Below, piece by piece: positions 42,178 through 50,914 of a stretch of DNA of 64,000 bases. The translations under genes and the position numbers were made by a program. The notes below the pieces were generated by a model. It did not search any database. It was not told the origin of the DNA and saw nothing but the letters and a program-made list of their open reading frames with translations. This stretch comes from Kangiella shandongensis. Its GTDB lineage: Bacteria > Pseudomonadota > Gammaproteobacteria > Enterobacterales > Kangiellaceae. The stretch covers positions 62,001 through 126,000 of the forward strand of contig NZ_JACNML010000008.1 of the NCBI RefSeq assembly GCF_020005365.1, given 5' to 3'. Numbering within the stretch: the first letter of the stretch is position 1; each line of letters begins with the position of its first letter.

Positions 42178-43253
42178 TGAGCTTCTTCATCCAGTGGTTG
42201 CTCTAGGCCATAGAAATCGATGGCCTTTGTGACCAGCTGTTGAACCTGCTCTACGCTAATGTCTTCCATTAAAGCGTCGCCTTTCAGGCGATAGCCCCAG
42301 GGAATGTCGTCGACGGAGCAACTGAGCTCCTCTGACGCTCTTGGAGAATAAGCATCGGCGATAAAGCGCTGATAAAGGTAGGGACCGGTTCTATTGGGAT
42401 TGCTGTGGGCATACAGACCTATCACTGGCGTGTTCTGTGTTACTGCCATGTGCGCCGGACCTGAGTCGGGGGCAATTACCAACTGGGCTTTGTTTAAGGT
42501 GAGCAGTAGCTGTTTTAGATCGGTCTGGCCCGCGAGATTAATCATGTAGGCGCGAGAAGCCTGATCAATATCGTGACAGAGCTGTTTTTCTGTATCCGAG
42601 GGGCCGCCGGTTAACAGCACCACATACCCCAGCTGATGACAAAAGTCTGCGATGGCGGCATAGCGCTCGGTTAACCAGTTTCGCTCGGCTTTGCTCGCCG
42701 CCGGCGAAATAACAATAAACGGCTCTTTGGGTAAATAGTTGGTCGCCCAGGCTTTTGCTTCATGCGGAATGGGGATGTCCCAGCGAGGTAATTCGTCTTC
42801 TACTCCTACAGCGCGAACAAAATCACGGAAGCCGTCCAGTACATGAAAGCCGCGGCTGTCATGGATATGTTCGTTAACGAACACTGAATGCAACTCTTTA
42901 CTGCGCTCTTTGGCAAACCCGATTTTGCGGCTGGCAGGGATAAAGAATGCGGCCAGGTTGGCGCGGAATGCCAGTTGCATATGCAGTAGTACATCAAACT
43001 GACGTCCTTTCATGGCTTTGCTCAGGTCGCGATAGGCTTTCCATCCGCGGCTTTTATCGAATACCACAAACTCGATCCCCGGCAAGTCACCGATCAGCTT
43101 TTCTTCGACTTTACCAATGACCCAGGTTATGGAGGTCTTTGGGTTTGCTCGCTGCATGGCTTGAATTGATGATACTGCATGGCACACATCGCCAATTGCA
43201 GAAAGACGCAATACACAAATAGATCTCAGACTGGTGGTGGTTTGGGCCGTCAA
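42174..43253 (-). CDS. Glycosyltransferase family 9 (ADP-heptose:LPS heptosyltransferase type)
   Basis: A 359-residue GT-B glycosyltransferase. The N-terminal CVLRLSAIGDVCHAVSSIQ (about 13-31), the acceptor motif RANLAAFFIPASRKIGF (about 98-114), ISPAASKAERNW (about 182-193) and the nucleotide-sugar signature PDSGPAHMAVTQNTPVIGLY (about 262-281) are typical. It probably adds heptose to the Kdo-lipid A core (WaaC or WaaF class). It is divergent from the Kdo kinase gene, which fits a core-LPS role. The frame is intact, unlike the GT9 gene at 50915. Confidence 0.88.
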   Translation of the reverse strand: MTAQTTTSLRSICVLRLSAIGDVCHAVSSIQAMQRANPKTSITWVIGKVEEKLIGDLPGIEFVVFDKSRGWKAYRDLSKAMKGRQFDVLLHMQLAFRANLAAFFIPASRKIGFAKERSKELHSVFVNEHIHDSRGFHVLDGFRDFVRAVGVEDELPRWDIPIPHEAKAWATNYLPKEPFIVISPAASKAERNWLTERYAAIADFCHQLGYVVLLTGGPSDTEKQLCHDIDQASRAYMINLAGQTDLKQLLLTLNKAQLVIAPDSGPAHMAVTQNTPVIGLYAHSNPNRTGPYLYQRFIADAYSPRASEELSCSVDDIPWGYRLKGDALMEDISVEQVQQLVTKAIDFYGLEQPLDEEAH

Positions 43254-43335
43254 AGCATTGCTCAGAATGTTAGGGATAGATCAGATTTTAATGTATAGTA
43301 TGGCATAAACCAACCGCGTAATTGATTGAGTTTAC

Positions 43336-44064
43336 GTGAAAATTCAACAAATCGATAAAAACCGCTATCTGGTGGCAGTGGATAAGTACCGAGATAAGGT
43401 GACAAAGGATTGGTTTGACCCGGAGCAGCTTAGGCGCAATGATGAAATCATCGGTCAGTCGGTAGGACGTAATACGACGTATTTCTTCCAGAAAGACGAG
43501 CAGCGTTTTGTGCTGCGACGTTACTGTCGAGGCGGTATGGTCGCCCGATGGATTGAAGATAGCTACTTCTTTCTTGGCATAAAGAAGACCCGAGCTTACC
43601 GTGAACAGGCGATGTTACAGAAAATGCGTGAGCTGGCGTTGCCGGTGCCGGAGCCAGTGGCTTTACTGATCAGCAAAAAAGGTCTGAGCTACCGAGCATC
43701 CATTATTATCCGCTTGATTAAGGACTCGCAAGACCTGTTTCACATCTTACGTAAGCGAGCGCTTACTGATAGTGAATGGGGCGCGGTTGGAAACTTAATT
43801 CGACGCTTTCATCGGCAGGGCGTTTACCATGCCGATTTGAATATCCATAATATTTTGACGAACCATGATGGGGCTATGTGGTTGATCGACTTTGATCGCG
43901 GGCGCTTTGTCGAACCCAATGCGACGAATTTAGAAAGCAACCTGAGTCGGCTTAAACGTTCATTAGAAAAAGAAAGCAGGAAATGGCCGCAATTTCACTG
44001 GCGCGCGCCTGACTGGGAGCTGCTGATGAAAGGGTACCAGCAGTCCTCAGGACAAAACGACTAG
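43336..44064 (+). CDS. kdkA: 3-deoxy-D-manno-octulosonic acid kinase
   Basis: A 242-residue LPS kinase that phosphorylates Kdo at O-4. It has TTYFFQKDEQRFVLRRYCRG (about 47-66), the catalytic loop VYHADLNIHNIL (163-174, with Asp167) and the DFD motif in WLIDFDRGRF (182-191). KdkA is characteristic of bacteria with a single phosphorylated Kdo. Starts at GTG 43336. Its catalytic region is a useful reference for the kinase-like domain of the acyltransferase fusion at 51891-53441. It ends one base before the convergent DUF3667 gene. Confidence 0.92.
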   Translation: MKIQQIDKNRYLVAVDKYRDKVTKDWFDPEQLRRNDEIIGQSVGRNTTYFFQKDEQRFVLRRYCRGGMVARWIEDSYFFLGIKKTRAYREQAMLQKMRELALPVPEPVALLISKKGLSYRASIIIRLIKDSQDLFHILRKRALTDSEWGAVGNLIRRFHRQGVYHADLNIHNILTNHDGAMWLIDFDRGRFVEPNATNLESNLSRLKRSLEKESRKWPQFHWRAPDWELLMKGYQQSSGQND

Positions 44065-45072
44065 TTATACGGAAATTAATGCCGCCATCATGGCAAACAG
44101 AGTAATGAAGCCGAACACGACCAGATAGATCAGACTGAAGGCGACAAATTTCAGACTGGTACGCCAATAGTTCTGACCGTAAAACCGTTTCATTGATATA
44201 AATAGATAGATCACCACCCAGAACAATAGAAGCCAGCCAAGTGGAATGACCTCAAGCCAACTCAAGCTTTGCCGCAGCTGATACCAGCCAAGGTAAAGTA
44301 GAATCATGGCAAACATGTAACAGTGAGAATGAATCAGCAGTACCAGATGTTCGACATAGAGGTGTCGTTTCATAAAGTACAGCAGCTGCAGCACCAACGC
44401 CAACAGAGGCATGGTAAAGAGAAAGGTTTGCGGTAATGCTTCGATTGCACTCTGGCCAAGCGATAACCCAAAGTGAACTTTGGCTTTGGCCTGTTTATCT
44501 TCTGGTAGATATTGGATGTTCTCGTAGGCTTCGCATAAGGCGGTGGCTTTTTTATCAAAGTAATCATCAAGCCACTGTGGCCATAGCTGAATAATTTGCT
44601 CACTATTGACGCACCTGCCGTTAAGCATGGCGGTTTGACCATTAATCGTAATGTTGTCACCTGTGCCGGGTATATCTCCGGGCTTTTCTGCCTCTTGCTG
44701 AACCTCTTCAATTGTTTGTTTTGCTTTTTTTTCAGCCAGTACTGTTTGCACATCAATTTCGATTTCAGTAAGGTTCAAGCCGCCAAAACTGGTCAGAAGA
44801 AAGAAAATGATGGAAAGAAAAATATATAGCCGGATCGGCGTTACGTAATGATTATTATGGTGGGAATTTTTGAAGTAGTCGATACTCAGTGCCGCAGGCT
44901 TAGCCAGAGCGGCAGCGGTCTTGTAGGCCTTTGAGTCGTAGCCAAACCAGTTCTCAACAAACTCCCACAATAGCTCTTTTACACTGCGGTGTGGGCGAAA
45001 CGTCTTTTGCCCACACTGGCTGCAGTATTTATCTGGAGACGACGTTAAGGCGTTAGTCTTTTGTTGGCTCAT
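44065..45072 (-). CDS. DUF3667 zinc-ribbon membrane protein
   Basis: A 335-residue protein. The start (about 16-60) has CSQCGQ, half of a zinc ribbon, and RSVKELLWEFVENWFGYDSK, followed by TAAALAKPAALSIDYF and VTPIRLYIFLSIIFFL, the DUF3667 core. About five transmembrane helices lie at 85-105, 215-235, 240-262, 270-295 and 305-330. A soluble loop of about 100 residues follows helix 1. It overlaps the DUF2909 gene end by 20 bases. Function unknown. Confidence 0.82.
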   Translation of the reverse strand: MSQQKTNALTSSPDKYCSQCGQKTFRPHRSVKELLWEFVENWFGYDSKAYKTAAALAKPAALSIDYFKNSHHNNHYVTPIRLYIFLSIIFFLLTSFGGLNLTEIEIDVQTVLAEKKAKQTIEEVQQEAEKPGDIPGTGDNITINGQTAMLNGRCVNSEQIIQLWPQWLDDYFDKKATALCEAYENIQYLPEDKQAKAKVHFGLSLGQSAIEALPQTFLFTMPLLALVLQLLYFMKRHLYVEHLVLLIHSHCYMFAMILLYLGWYQLRQSLSWLEVIPLGWLLLFWVVIYLFISMKRFYGQNYWRTSLKFVAFSLIYLVVFGFITLFAMMAALISV

Positions 45073-45313
45073 CTTGGATTGACTCCTCGGCCTGATCCAC
45101 CGGTAAGACGCCTTCCCGCATATTGATGAGATCGAAATGGTCGAGCAGCAGGACGAGTATAAATAGAGCTAAACTCAGGCCAATACGCCACATCAGAGAC
45201 TTTAGCAGCTGCTTACTATTCTCTTCACCACCCTTGGTCAGGAAGAATAAACCTCGAAAAAGGCTGAATAATATAGCCAGCATCAATATAATAACGACAA
45301 TTTTAACCCACAT
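45053..45313 (-). CDS. DUF2909 twin-transmembrane protein
   Basis: An 86-residue protein with two membrane helices (about 4-26 and 43-62), the small DUF2909 family usually encoded among cytochrome c oxidase assembly genes beside SURF1. Here it is divergent from SURF1 rather than co-transcribed, across a 116-base gap. Its acidic C-terminal tail (DQAEESIQDEPTKD) overlaps the DUF3667 start. Its role is unknown. Confidence 0.82.
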   Translation of the reverse strand: MWVKIVVIILMLAILFSLFRGLFFLTKGGEENSKQLLKSLMWRIGLSLALFILVLLLDHFDLINMREGVLPVDQAEESIQDEPTKD

Positions 45314-45330
45314 AGTGTGCTCTGCGATAA

Positions 45331-45358
45331 TTTACGGCTTTTGTCGGCTCATTATACG
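45331..45358 (+). promoter_or_regulatory. Putative promoter of the cox-assembly operon
   Basis: TTTACG (45331-45336), 16 bases, TATACG (45353-45358). Predicted start near 45365. That would leave no room for a ribosome-binding site before the GTG at 45373 and supports the TTG at 45430 as the SURF1 start. Confidence 0.45.
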
Positions 45359-45429
45359 AGAAATGTTGATGAGTGGAAGCTTTGAGATCAAGTGGTTATC
45401 GAGAGCGATGCATCATCACAGGTGTTGTT

Positions 45430-46230
45430 TTGAATGAATCTCCTGTAAAACCGCGGTTTTGGCAAAAGCCGTTAGTTAAAGTTAAAGTCGGTAAACGGAC
45501 ATTCCAGCCTCGCTTAATTCCAACGCTGGGCTTTATCCTGCTGTTGCCAGTATTATTGCGACTGGGTGTGTGGCAGCTCGACCGCGCCGAAGAAAAGCGT
45601 AACCTGATTAATGAGCTGGAAACCAAGTCGCAGGCAGAGCCAGTCCCGCTATCTGAAGCTCTGGAAACTGACGAACCGGATATGATGGCCGTACTGACCG
45701 AAGGGCAGCCGGTTTCGGGCGTAACCTTAGTTACTGATAACCAGACTCGAAACGGGCGCCTGGGTTACGAAGTGTACGGTTTGTGGCAGGCGAATGAGCT
45801 GCAGCAGCCAGTGCTGGTGAGCCGTGGCTGGCTGCCGCGTAAAGATTTTTACCAAAAGGTACCGGAAATTCCTCCTTTTAAGGCAAAGCAGCTGGCAGGA
45901 ACCTTGTATTACTCCAAAGGAGCCAATGCCGTTGTTGCTAATAATGCTGTTTGGCAGGAGTTCGATGGTGTCTGGCTTTTAGGGCAATTCGATTTTCAAA
46001 CTCTTGCAGAAAAAGTGAAGCAAATGGGGTATCATAGCGCCCCGTTTATCATCAGACTCAAGCCTGATGTGGACAGTGAATTCGTTCGGCAGTGGGAGGT
46101 TGTTGCCAGCCCGCCCGAAAAACACATCGCTTATGCGATCCAATGGTTTGCCATGGCCTTAGCTCTGGTAGTGTTATTTATCATTCTCAATTTGAAGCGA
46201 GTAAAGCACAATGAGTCAACAAGCAGTTGA
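45430..46230 (+). CDS. SURF1-family cytochrome oxidase biogenesis protein
   Basis: A 266-residue protein with SURF1 topology: an N-terminal helix (LIPTLGFILLLPVLLRLG, about 33-50) followed by VWQLDRAEEK, a periplasmic domain with VTLVTDNQTRNGRLGYEV and VLVSRGWLP, and a C-terminal helix (about 238-258). SURF1 proteins aid heme a insertion into cytochrome oxidase. The frame is open from GTG 45373; TTG 45430 (LNESPVKPRF), preceded by AGGTG, gives a more usual length. It overlaps the next gene by 20 bases. Confidence 0.85.
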   Translation: MNESPVKPRFWQKPLVKVKVGKRTFQPRLIPTLGFILLLPVLLRLGVWQLDRAEEKRNLINELETKSQAEPVPLSEALETDEPDMMAVLTEGQPVSGVTLVTDNQTRNGRLGYEVYGLWQANELQQPVLVSRGWLPRKDFYQKVPEIPPFKAKQLAGTLYYSKGANAVVANNAVWQEFDGVWLLGQFDFQTLAEKVKQMGYHSAPFIIRLKPDVDSEFVRQWEVVASPPEKHIAYAIQWFAMALALVVLFIILNLKRVKHNESTSS

Positions 46231-46813
46231 TCCTAAACAAAGGGCAAGTAACCGCCGGGTAGTTTCTGGTTTGGTACTACTTTTTGCTGCCCCTGTCATT
46301 TTAGCTTACATAGCCCATTATATGGGGTGGTTTAATGTTGCAACGCAAAACAACGGTAAATTGTTGGATGCACCATACCCTCATTTCGAGCAGTTCGAGT
46401 GGTCTTCAGCCGAAGGCGAACCTCTGCATTTTCGTGACTTCGAAACGCTTTGGTGGTGGATTTATGTGCCACGGTCGGATGAGTGTGAGACCACCTGTGA
46501 GACGACGGTTAAATGGTTAACCCGTACGCACTTAACTCTGGGCAAAGAAGCCGATAAGTTGAAGCGTTTGGTGGTGTTTCCATCCAAGGTGAATTATCAG
46601 GAAAAGGTCGAGAATACGGATAATATTATCCTGGCGCAGGGGCCGGTTAAAAGCAGTGCGACAGAATTAGAGCGCGGTAAGGTCTATCTGATGGATCCGC
46701 ATGGCAATATTTTTATGCAGTATGAGCCGGTTAGCACCCAGGAAGAGGCTAAGGCAAGTAGTAAGGGAATTCGTGACGATGTCCGCAAGGCAATGAAAGT
46801 AACAGGGCTATAG
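46211..46813 (+). CDS. Cox-operon membrane protein with periplasmic CxxxC motif
   Basis: A 200-residue protein with one N-terminal membrane helix (about 17-38) and a periplasmic domain. Cys92 and Cys96 (ECETTC) form a CxxxC motif like the copper-binding site of SCO proteins, in the same position relative to a preceding beta-strand (WWIYVP). No later SCO-type histidine is obvious. The gene is embedded between SURF1 and ctaA, so an accessory role in copper or thiol handling for cytochrome oxidase is likely by context. No established name. Confidence 0.72.
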   Translation: MSQQAVDPKQRASNRRVVSGLVLLFAAPVILAYIAHYMGWFNVATQNNGKLLDAPYPHFEQFEWSSAEGEPLHFRDFETLWWWIYVPRSDECETTCETTVKWLTRTHLTLGKEADKLKRLVVFPSKVNYQEKVENTDNIILAQGPVKSSATELERGKVYLMDPHGNIFMQYEPVSTQEEAKASSKGIRDDVRKAMKVTGL

Positions 46814-46823
46814 CGAGTATCTT

Positions 46824-47918
46824 ATGCAAAAACGTACATTACGCCGCTTAGCGGTTTTCGGCTGCTTTTTGGCCCTGTGTGTCATTTTATTAGGTGCCTG
46901 GACACGCCTGAGTGATGCCGGACTGGGTTGTCCTGACTGGCCGGGCTGCTATGGTCATTATACTGTGCCGGTCGATGCCGAATACATCAATGCGGCGGAA
47001 TTAGAGTTCAACCAGAAGTTTGAAGCAGAAAAAGCATGGCCAGAAATGATCCATCGTTATTTTGCTTCAACCATCGGTTTAGTGATTATTGTATTATTCG
47101 TTGGTGCGCTACTGGGGCGTCGCAAAGATTCCAGCATACCGATTCTGTTACCGAGTATTTTGCTACCACTAGTGATATTTCAGGGATTATTAGGCATGTG
47201 GACGGTGACCTTGAAAGTGCATCCGTTTATTGTGATGGCCCACCTGCTCGGTGGCTTTTCAGTGCTGGCGCTGCTGTTCCTGTATGTGCTGCAACTGAGA
47301 CCCAGGATTGTGTCGTTATCCGAAGTGGTGGCCAAGAAGTTTAAAAAACTGGCGTTAGCCGGTCTGGTGCTGGTTATTGTGCAAATCGCTCTCGGTGGCT
47401 GGACTGCATCCAACTATGCCGCCACGGCCTGTACCGAACTGCCTTTTTGTAATACGGGCTGGACCGATAATGCCGATTTTGCCGGTGGCTTTGACCTATG
47501 GCAGAAAGGCTTCGAGTTCGATGAGTTTAAACTGCATGAGCTGGAAAAAATGCAGGCGGATCTGGCGCACGCCCGTGGCGAAACCTTTATTAATTACGAA
47601 GGTGGCGTGTTAGCGCATGATGCCAAAGTGGCGATACACGTGACTCATCGTATCGGTGCCTATGTTGTCTTGATTCTGATCGGGCTGCTTGCCATCTTAT
47701 TAATGCGTGAGCGCGATAGTGTGCTGTTGCGTCATCTCGGGCGAGTGTTAACGGTGGTTTTATTGGCACAAATGTTACTGGGTATCAGTAACGTTGTCTT
47801 TGGCTTACCATTATATGTGGCTGTCGCTCATAATGGCGGCGGTGCGATTCTGTTGCTAACCATGATAGCCGTGAACTTCGTGGTCAACTGGCAATTTAGG
47901 GGGAAGAATGTCAGCTGA
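46824..47918 (+). CDS. ctaA: Heme A synthase (COX15/CtaA)
   Basis: A 364-residue eight-helix membrane oxygenase converting heme O to heme A. It has LGAWTRLSDAGLGCPDWPGCYGH (in two overlapping parts near 24-46) with the conserved cysteine pair, the heme-ligand histidines in MIHRYFAS (about 76-83), MAHLLGG (about 138-144), HVTHRIG (about 273-279) and VAHNGGG (about 333-339). Internal symmetry is typical. It overlaps ctaB by 11 bases. Confidence 0.94.
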   Translation: MQKRTLRRLAVFGCFLALCVILLGAWTRLSDAGLGCPDWPGCYGHYTVPVDAEYINAAELEFNQKFEAEKAWPEMIHRYFASTIGLVIIVLFVGALLGRRKDSSIPILLPSILLPLVIFQGLLGMWTVTLKVHPFIVMAHLLGGFSVLALLFLYVLQLRPRIVSLSEVVAKKFKKLALAGLVLVIVQIALGGWTASNYAATACTELPFCNTGWTDNADFAGGFDLWQKGFEFDEFKLHELEKMQADLAHARGETFINYEGGVLAHDAKVAIHVTHRIGAYVVLILIGLLAILLMRERDSVLLRHLGRVLTVVLLAQMLLGISNVVFGLPLYVAVAHNGGGAILLLTMIAVNFVVNWQFRGKNVS

Positions 47919-48822
47919 AACTCAGTATAAAAATCCACGACCAATTACCTGGCGTGACTATTACGAACTCACCAAGCCCAAAGTGGTTTATCTGCTGGTT
48001 TTTACTGCCGTGGTGGGTATGTTTTTAGCGAATGACGTAACGCAAAGTTGGTTCCCACCTCTAAGTGCGTTGATTTTTGGTACCATCGGGATTGCACTGG
48101 CTTCTGGCGCGGCGGCGGTGGTGAACCATGTGGTGGATGCCCGTATTGATACCATGATGGCGCGAACACAGCAGCGCCCAGTCGCTCAAGGGCGCGTCAG
48201 CTCGGGCAAAGCGATCATGTTTTCGGCTGTGCTGGCGTTGATTGCTATGGGGCTGTTGTGGTTTCTGGTAAACCCGTTAACGGCAGTATTAACGCTGGGT
48301 GGCCTGGTTGGTTACGCTTTTATTTACACCATGTTCCTCAAGCGTGCGACGCCACAGAATATTGTGATTGGTGGTCTGTCAGGCGCTATTCCGCCATTGT
48401 TGGGTTGGACTTCTGTTACGGGCAGTGCCGATCCGCACGCCTGGCTGCTGGTACTGATTATCTTTACCTGGACACCACCGCATTTCTGGGCCTTGTCGAT
48501 CCACCGCATTGAAGATTACGCTAAAGCTGAAATTCCTATGCTGCCAGTAACTCACGGCGAGGATTTCACTAAAACATCGATCGTGTTGTATACGGTGCTG
48601 TTAATTCTATCGACGTTGCTACCGTACCTGACACATATGAGCGGTATTATTTACCTGATTGGTGCGATAGCTCTTGGCCTGTGGTTCCTGTATTACACCA
48701 TGGTGTTGAAGTATCGGGAGAAGGAAGGCATTGCCATGAAAACCTTTGGCGTTTCCATCGGTTATTTGACCTTATTGTTCGCGGTGTTGTTGATCGACCA
48801 TTATGTGGATCCTTTTATCTAA
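47908..48822 (+). CDS. ctaB: Protoheme IX farnesyltransferase (heme O synthase)
   Basis: A 304-residue UbiA-family prenyltransferase adding farnesyl to heme B. The first Asp-rich motif NHVVDARIDTMMARTQQRP (about 71-89) and the second, HFWALSIHRIEDYAKAEIPM (about 192-211), are complete. About seven to nine transmembrane helices. The product is the substrate of CtaA encoded just upstream. It is also called CyoE; the ctaA neighbour favours the aa3-type oxidase context. Confidence 0.95.
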   Translation: MSAETQYKNPRPITWRDYYELTKPKVVYLLVFTAVVGMFLANDVTQSWFPPLSALIFGTIGIALASGAAAVVNHVVDARIDTMMARTQQRPVAQGRVSSGKAIMFSAVLALIAMGLLWFLVNPLTAVLTLGGLVGYAFIYTMFLKRATPQNIVIGGLSGAIPPLLGWTSVTGSADPHAWLLVLIIFTWTPPHFWALSIHRIEDYAKAEIPMLPVTHGEDFTKTSIVLYTVLLILSTLLPYLTHMSGIIYLIGAIALGLWFLYYTMVLKYREKEGIAMKTFGVSIGYLTLLFAVLLIDHYVDPFI

Positions 48823-48859
48823 TTGAAGAATAACTGAATTGGTTTAAGCGAGAGTGTTT

Positions 48860-49528
48860 ATGACAAAACAAGTTGGCTCAGCACGATTAATTATTATTTT
48901 AGTTGCCCTGCTGTCGATAGTCGTCGGTGTGGTTGGCTATCAGGTGCTGTTTGCTGAAAAGAAAATGGAGCTGATCCGTAATTTCGATCAACCTCGCTCA
49001 GTGATTGCTTTCGAGGGCAAAGCTCATAACGGGGAAACTTTCTCTGAGAGTAACCTTCTGGGGCAGTGGAGCATCGTGTTTTTTGGTTTTACGACCTGCC
49101 CTGATATCTGTCCGACAGCGATGACCAATATCAATGCCATGATGAACAACATCGATCCTGAGTTTGCTAAGGATACGCAGGTGGTGATGATGTCGGTCGA
49201 TCCGGAGCGGGACACCTTAGACAAATTAGCGACATATGTACCTGCTTTTAACCCGGACTTTATTGGCGTCAATGCCGGCTGGGATGAAACGCAGAAACTG
49301 TCTAAGTCGATTGGTGTGAGTTTTTATAAAGCACCTATTGATGGGCGCCCGGATGATTATACGATCGATCACACGGCCCGCTGGTTTGTCATCGACCCGC
49401 TGGGGCGTCGCTATGCTTATATTTCCCCGAGCCAGATTCAACCGGGAAAAGATTTAATAAAGGTGGTTTCGAGCGACTACAACATTTTGCGCGAAAAGGC
49501 GGGTGAGCTGCACGCTACTGGACAATAA
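48860..49528 (+). CDS. SCO1/SenC-family copper chaperone
   Basis: A 222-residue membrane-anchored thioredoxin-fold protein for CuA-site assembly of cytochrome c oxidase. One N-terminal helix (about 9-30), the copper motif FTTCPDICPTAM with Cys80 and Cys84, SVDPERDT (about 113-120) and the copper-binding His in YTIDHTARWFVI (about 164-175). ATG 48860 is preferred over an in-frame GTG six bases earlier. Last gene of the cox-assembly set. Confidence 0.93.
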   Translation: MTKQVGSARLIIILVALLSIVVGVVGYQVLFAEKKMELIRNFDQPRSVIAFEGKAHNGETFSESNLLGQWSIVFFGFTTCPDICPTAMTNINAMMNNIDPEFAKDTQVVMMSVDPERDTLDKLATYVPAFNPDFIGVNAGWDETQKLSKSIGVSFYKAPIDGRPDDYTIDHTARWFVIDPLGRRYAYISPSQIQPGKDLIKVVSSDYNILREKAGELHATGQ

Positions 49529-49531
49529 CTG

Positions 49532-50911
49532 GTGAGTATCTGGTCGTTCGCTGACGTCCGGGAGGATTTAAGCGACAAGCAGCAACACCGCAGTACCTGG
49601 CGTATTGCCGCGCCTATGCTGCTGTCGAATATGACGGTGCCTCTGGTGGGTTTAGTCGATTCCGGCGTCATGGGGCACCTTCCTGAATCCTATCATCTGG
49701 CGGCCGTTGGTCTTGGTGCTGCATTATTTACCTTCATCGTCTGGACCATGGGCTTTTTGCGCATGATTACCACCGGACTGGTAGCTCAGGCTTACGGCGC
49801 CAGCAATAATCATGATATTCGCCAGTGGCTTTACCTGTCTTCTATTCTCGCTCTCGCGGTTGCCTTTCTAACGTTACTGCTTAACCCGTGGATTATTGAT
49901 GTCATCCTGTGGTGGGTTGAAGGCTCGAGTGATGTTGAACAGAGTGTATTGCTGTACTGGAATACACGCATCTGGGGACTGCCTTTTACTTTGCTTAATG
50001 CGGTGATGATCGGCTGGTTTATCGGGATGCAGAATGCCCGCGTGCCGTTCGTCATGTTATTAATCATTAATTTGTGCAACGTTGGGCTCGATCTATTATT
50101 CGTACAAGGCTTCGGTATGACCGTCGATGGGGTTGCCATTGCCAGTGTGATATCAGAAATTCTGGGGTTCAGCTATGCCGCATTATGCCTCAAAAAACTG
50201 CTAAGCAAATACCCGATTAAAGATAAGTTTCAACTGGCGTGGGTTAAACTAAAACACTTATTGAGCCTCAACGGTGACCTGTTATTGCGTACCCTGTCAC
50301 TGGAGCTGGTCTTCTTCACCATTCACTCCAGGGGTGCGGAGCTAGGGGATGAAGTGATGGCAGTGAATGCGGTACTACTAAATTTCTTGCTGGTCATTTC
50401 CAATGGTCTGGATGGTTTTGCCAATGCCGTTGAAGCACAGGTGGGCCGAGCGGTGGGGCGGGATCGTTGGCGTGACTTTCGCTCCAGTATCAACGTGGGC
50501 GGTTTTTGGTCAATCATAACCAGTGTCCTGTTTTGTTTAGCCTTCTTATTGTTTGTCGAAACCTTCATTGGTTGGATCACCAATATTGAGTCGGTCCGAC
50601 AACAGGCCGAACCTTATCATATTTATATTATATTGATTCCCTTAGTGGCGATCTGGGGCTTTTGGCTGGATGGTGTGTTTGTCGGGGCCTCCGCTATCAC
50701 GACCATGCGCAACTCGATGATGTTAGCGGTTGTTATTGGCTTTATTCCGATGTACTTTCTAACCAAAGGTTTTGGCAACCATGGTTTATGGTGGGCATTT
50801 TTTGCCTTCCTCATGATGCGCGCCTTAACCTCTTTCTGGTTTCTATATAAAGGCATTATTGCTGGGCGCTATATTTCGTTAGAGCGAATTAAAGGCAATA
50901 ACATAGGATAA
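49532..50911 (+). CDS. MATE-family efflux transporter (DinF/NorM-like)
   Basis: A 459-residue twelve-helix transporter of the MATE family, DinF-like branch. It begins with STWRIAAPMLLSNMTVPLVG (about 21-40), the family's first helix, and includes DSGVMGHL, AQAYGASN, AVNAVLLNFLLVISNGLDGF and VEAQVGRAVG. It exports organic cations or drugs in exchange for Na+ or H+; the substrate is unknown. The start is GTG 49532, three bases after the SCO stop, with no good ribosome-binding site, so translation may depend on the upstream gene. Confidence 0.88.
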   Translation: MSIWSFADVREDLSDKQQHRSTWRIAAPMLLSNMTVPLVGLVDSGVMGHLPESYHLAAVGLGAALFTFIVWTMGFLRMITTGLVAQAYGASNNHDIRQWLYLSSILALAVAFLTLLLNPWIIDVILWWVEGSSDVEQSVLLYWNTRIWGLPFTLLNAVMIGWFIGMQNARVPFVMLLIINLCNVGLDLLFVQGFGMTVDGVAIASVISEILGFSYAALCLKKLLSKYPIKDKFQLAWVKLKHLLSLNGDLLLRTLSLELVFFTIHSRGAELGDEVMAVNAVLLNFLLVISNGLDGFANAVEAQVGRAVGRDRWRDFRSSINVGGFWSIITSVLFCLAFLLFVETFIGWITNIESVRQQAEPYHIYIILIPLVAIWGFWLDGVFVGASAITTMRNSMMLAVVIGFIPMYFLTKGFGNHGLWWAFFAFLMMRALTSFWFLYKGIIAGRYISLERIKGNNIG

Positions 50912-50914
50912 GCG

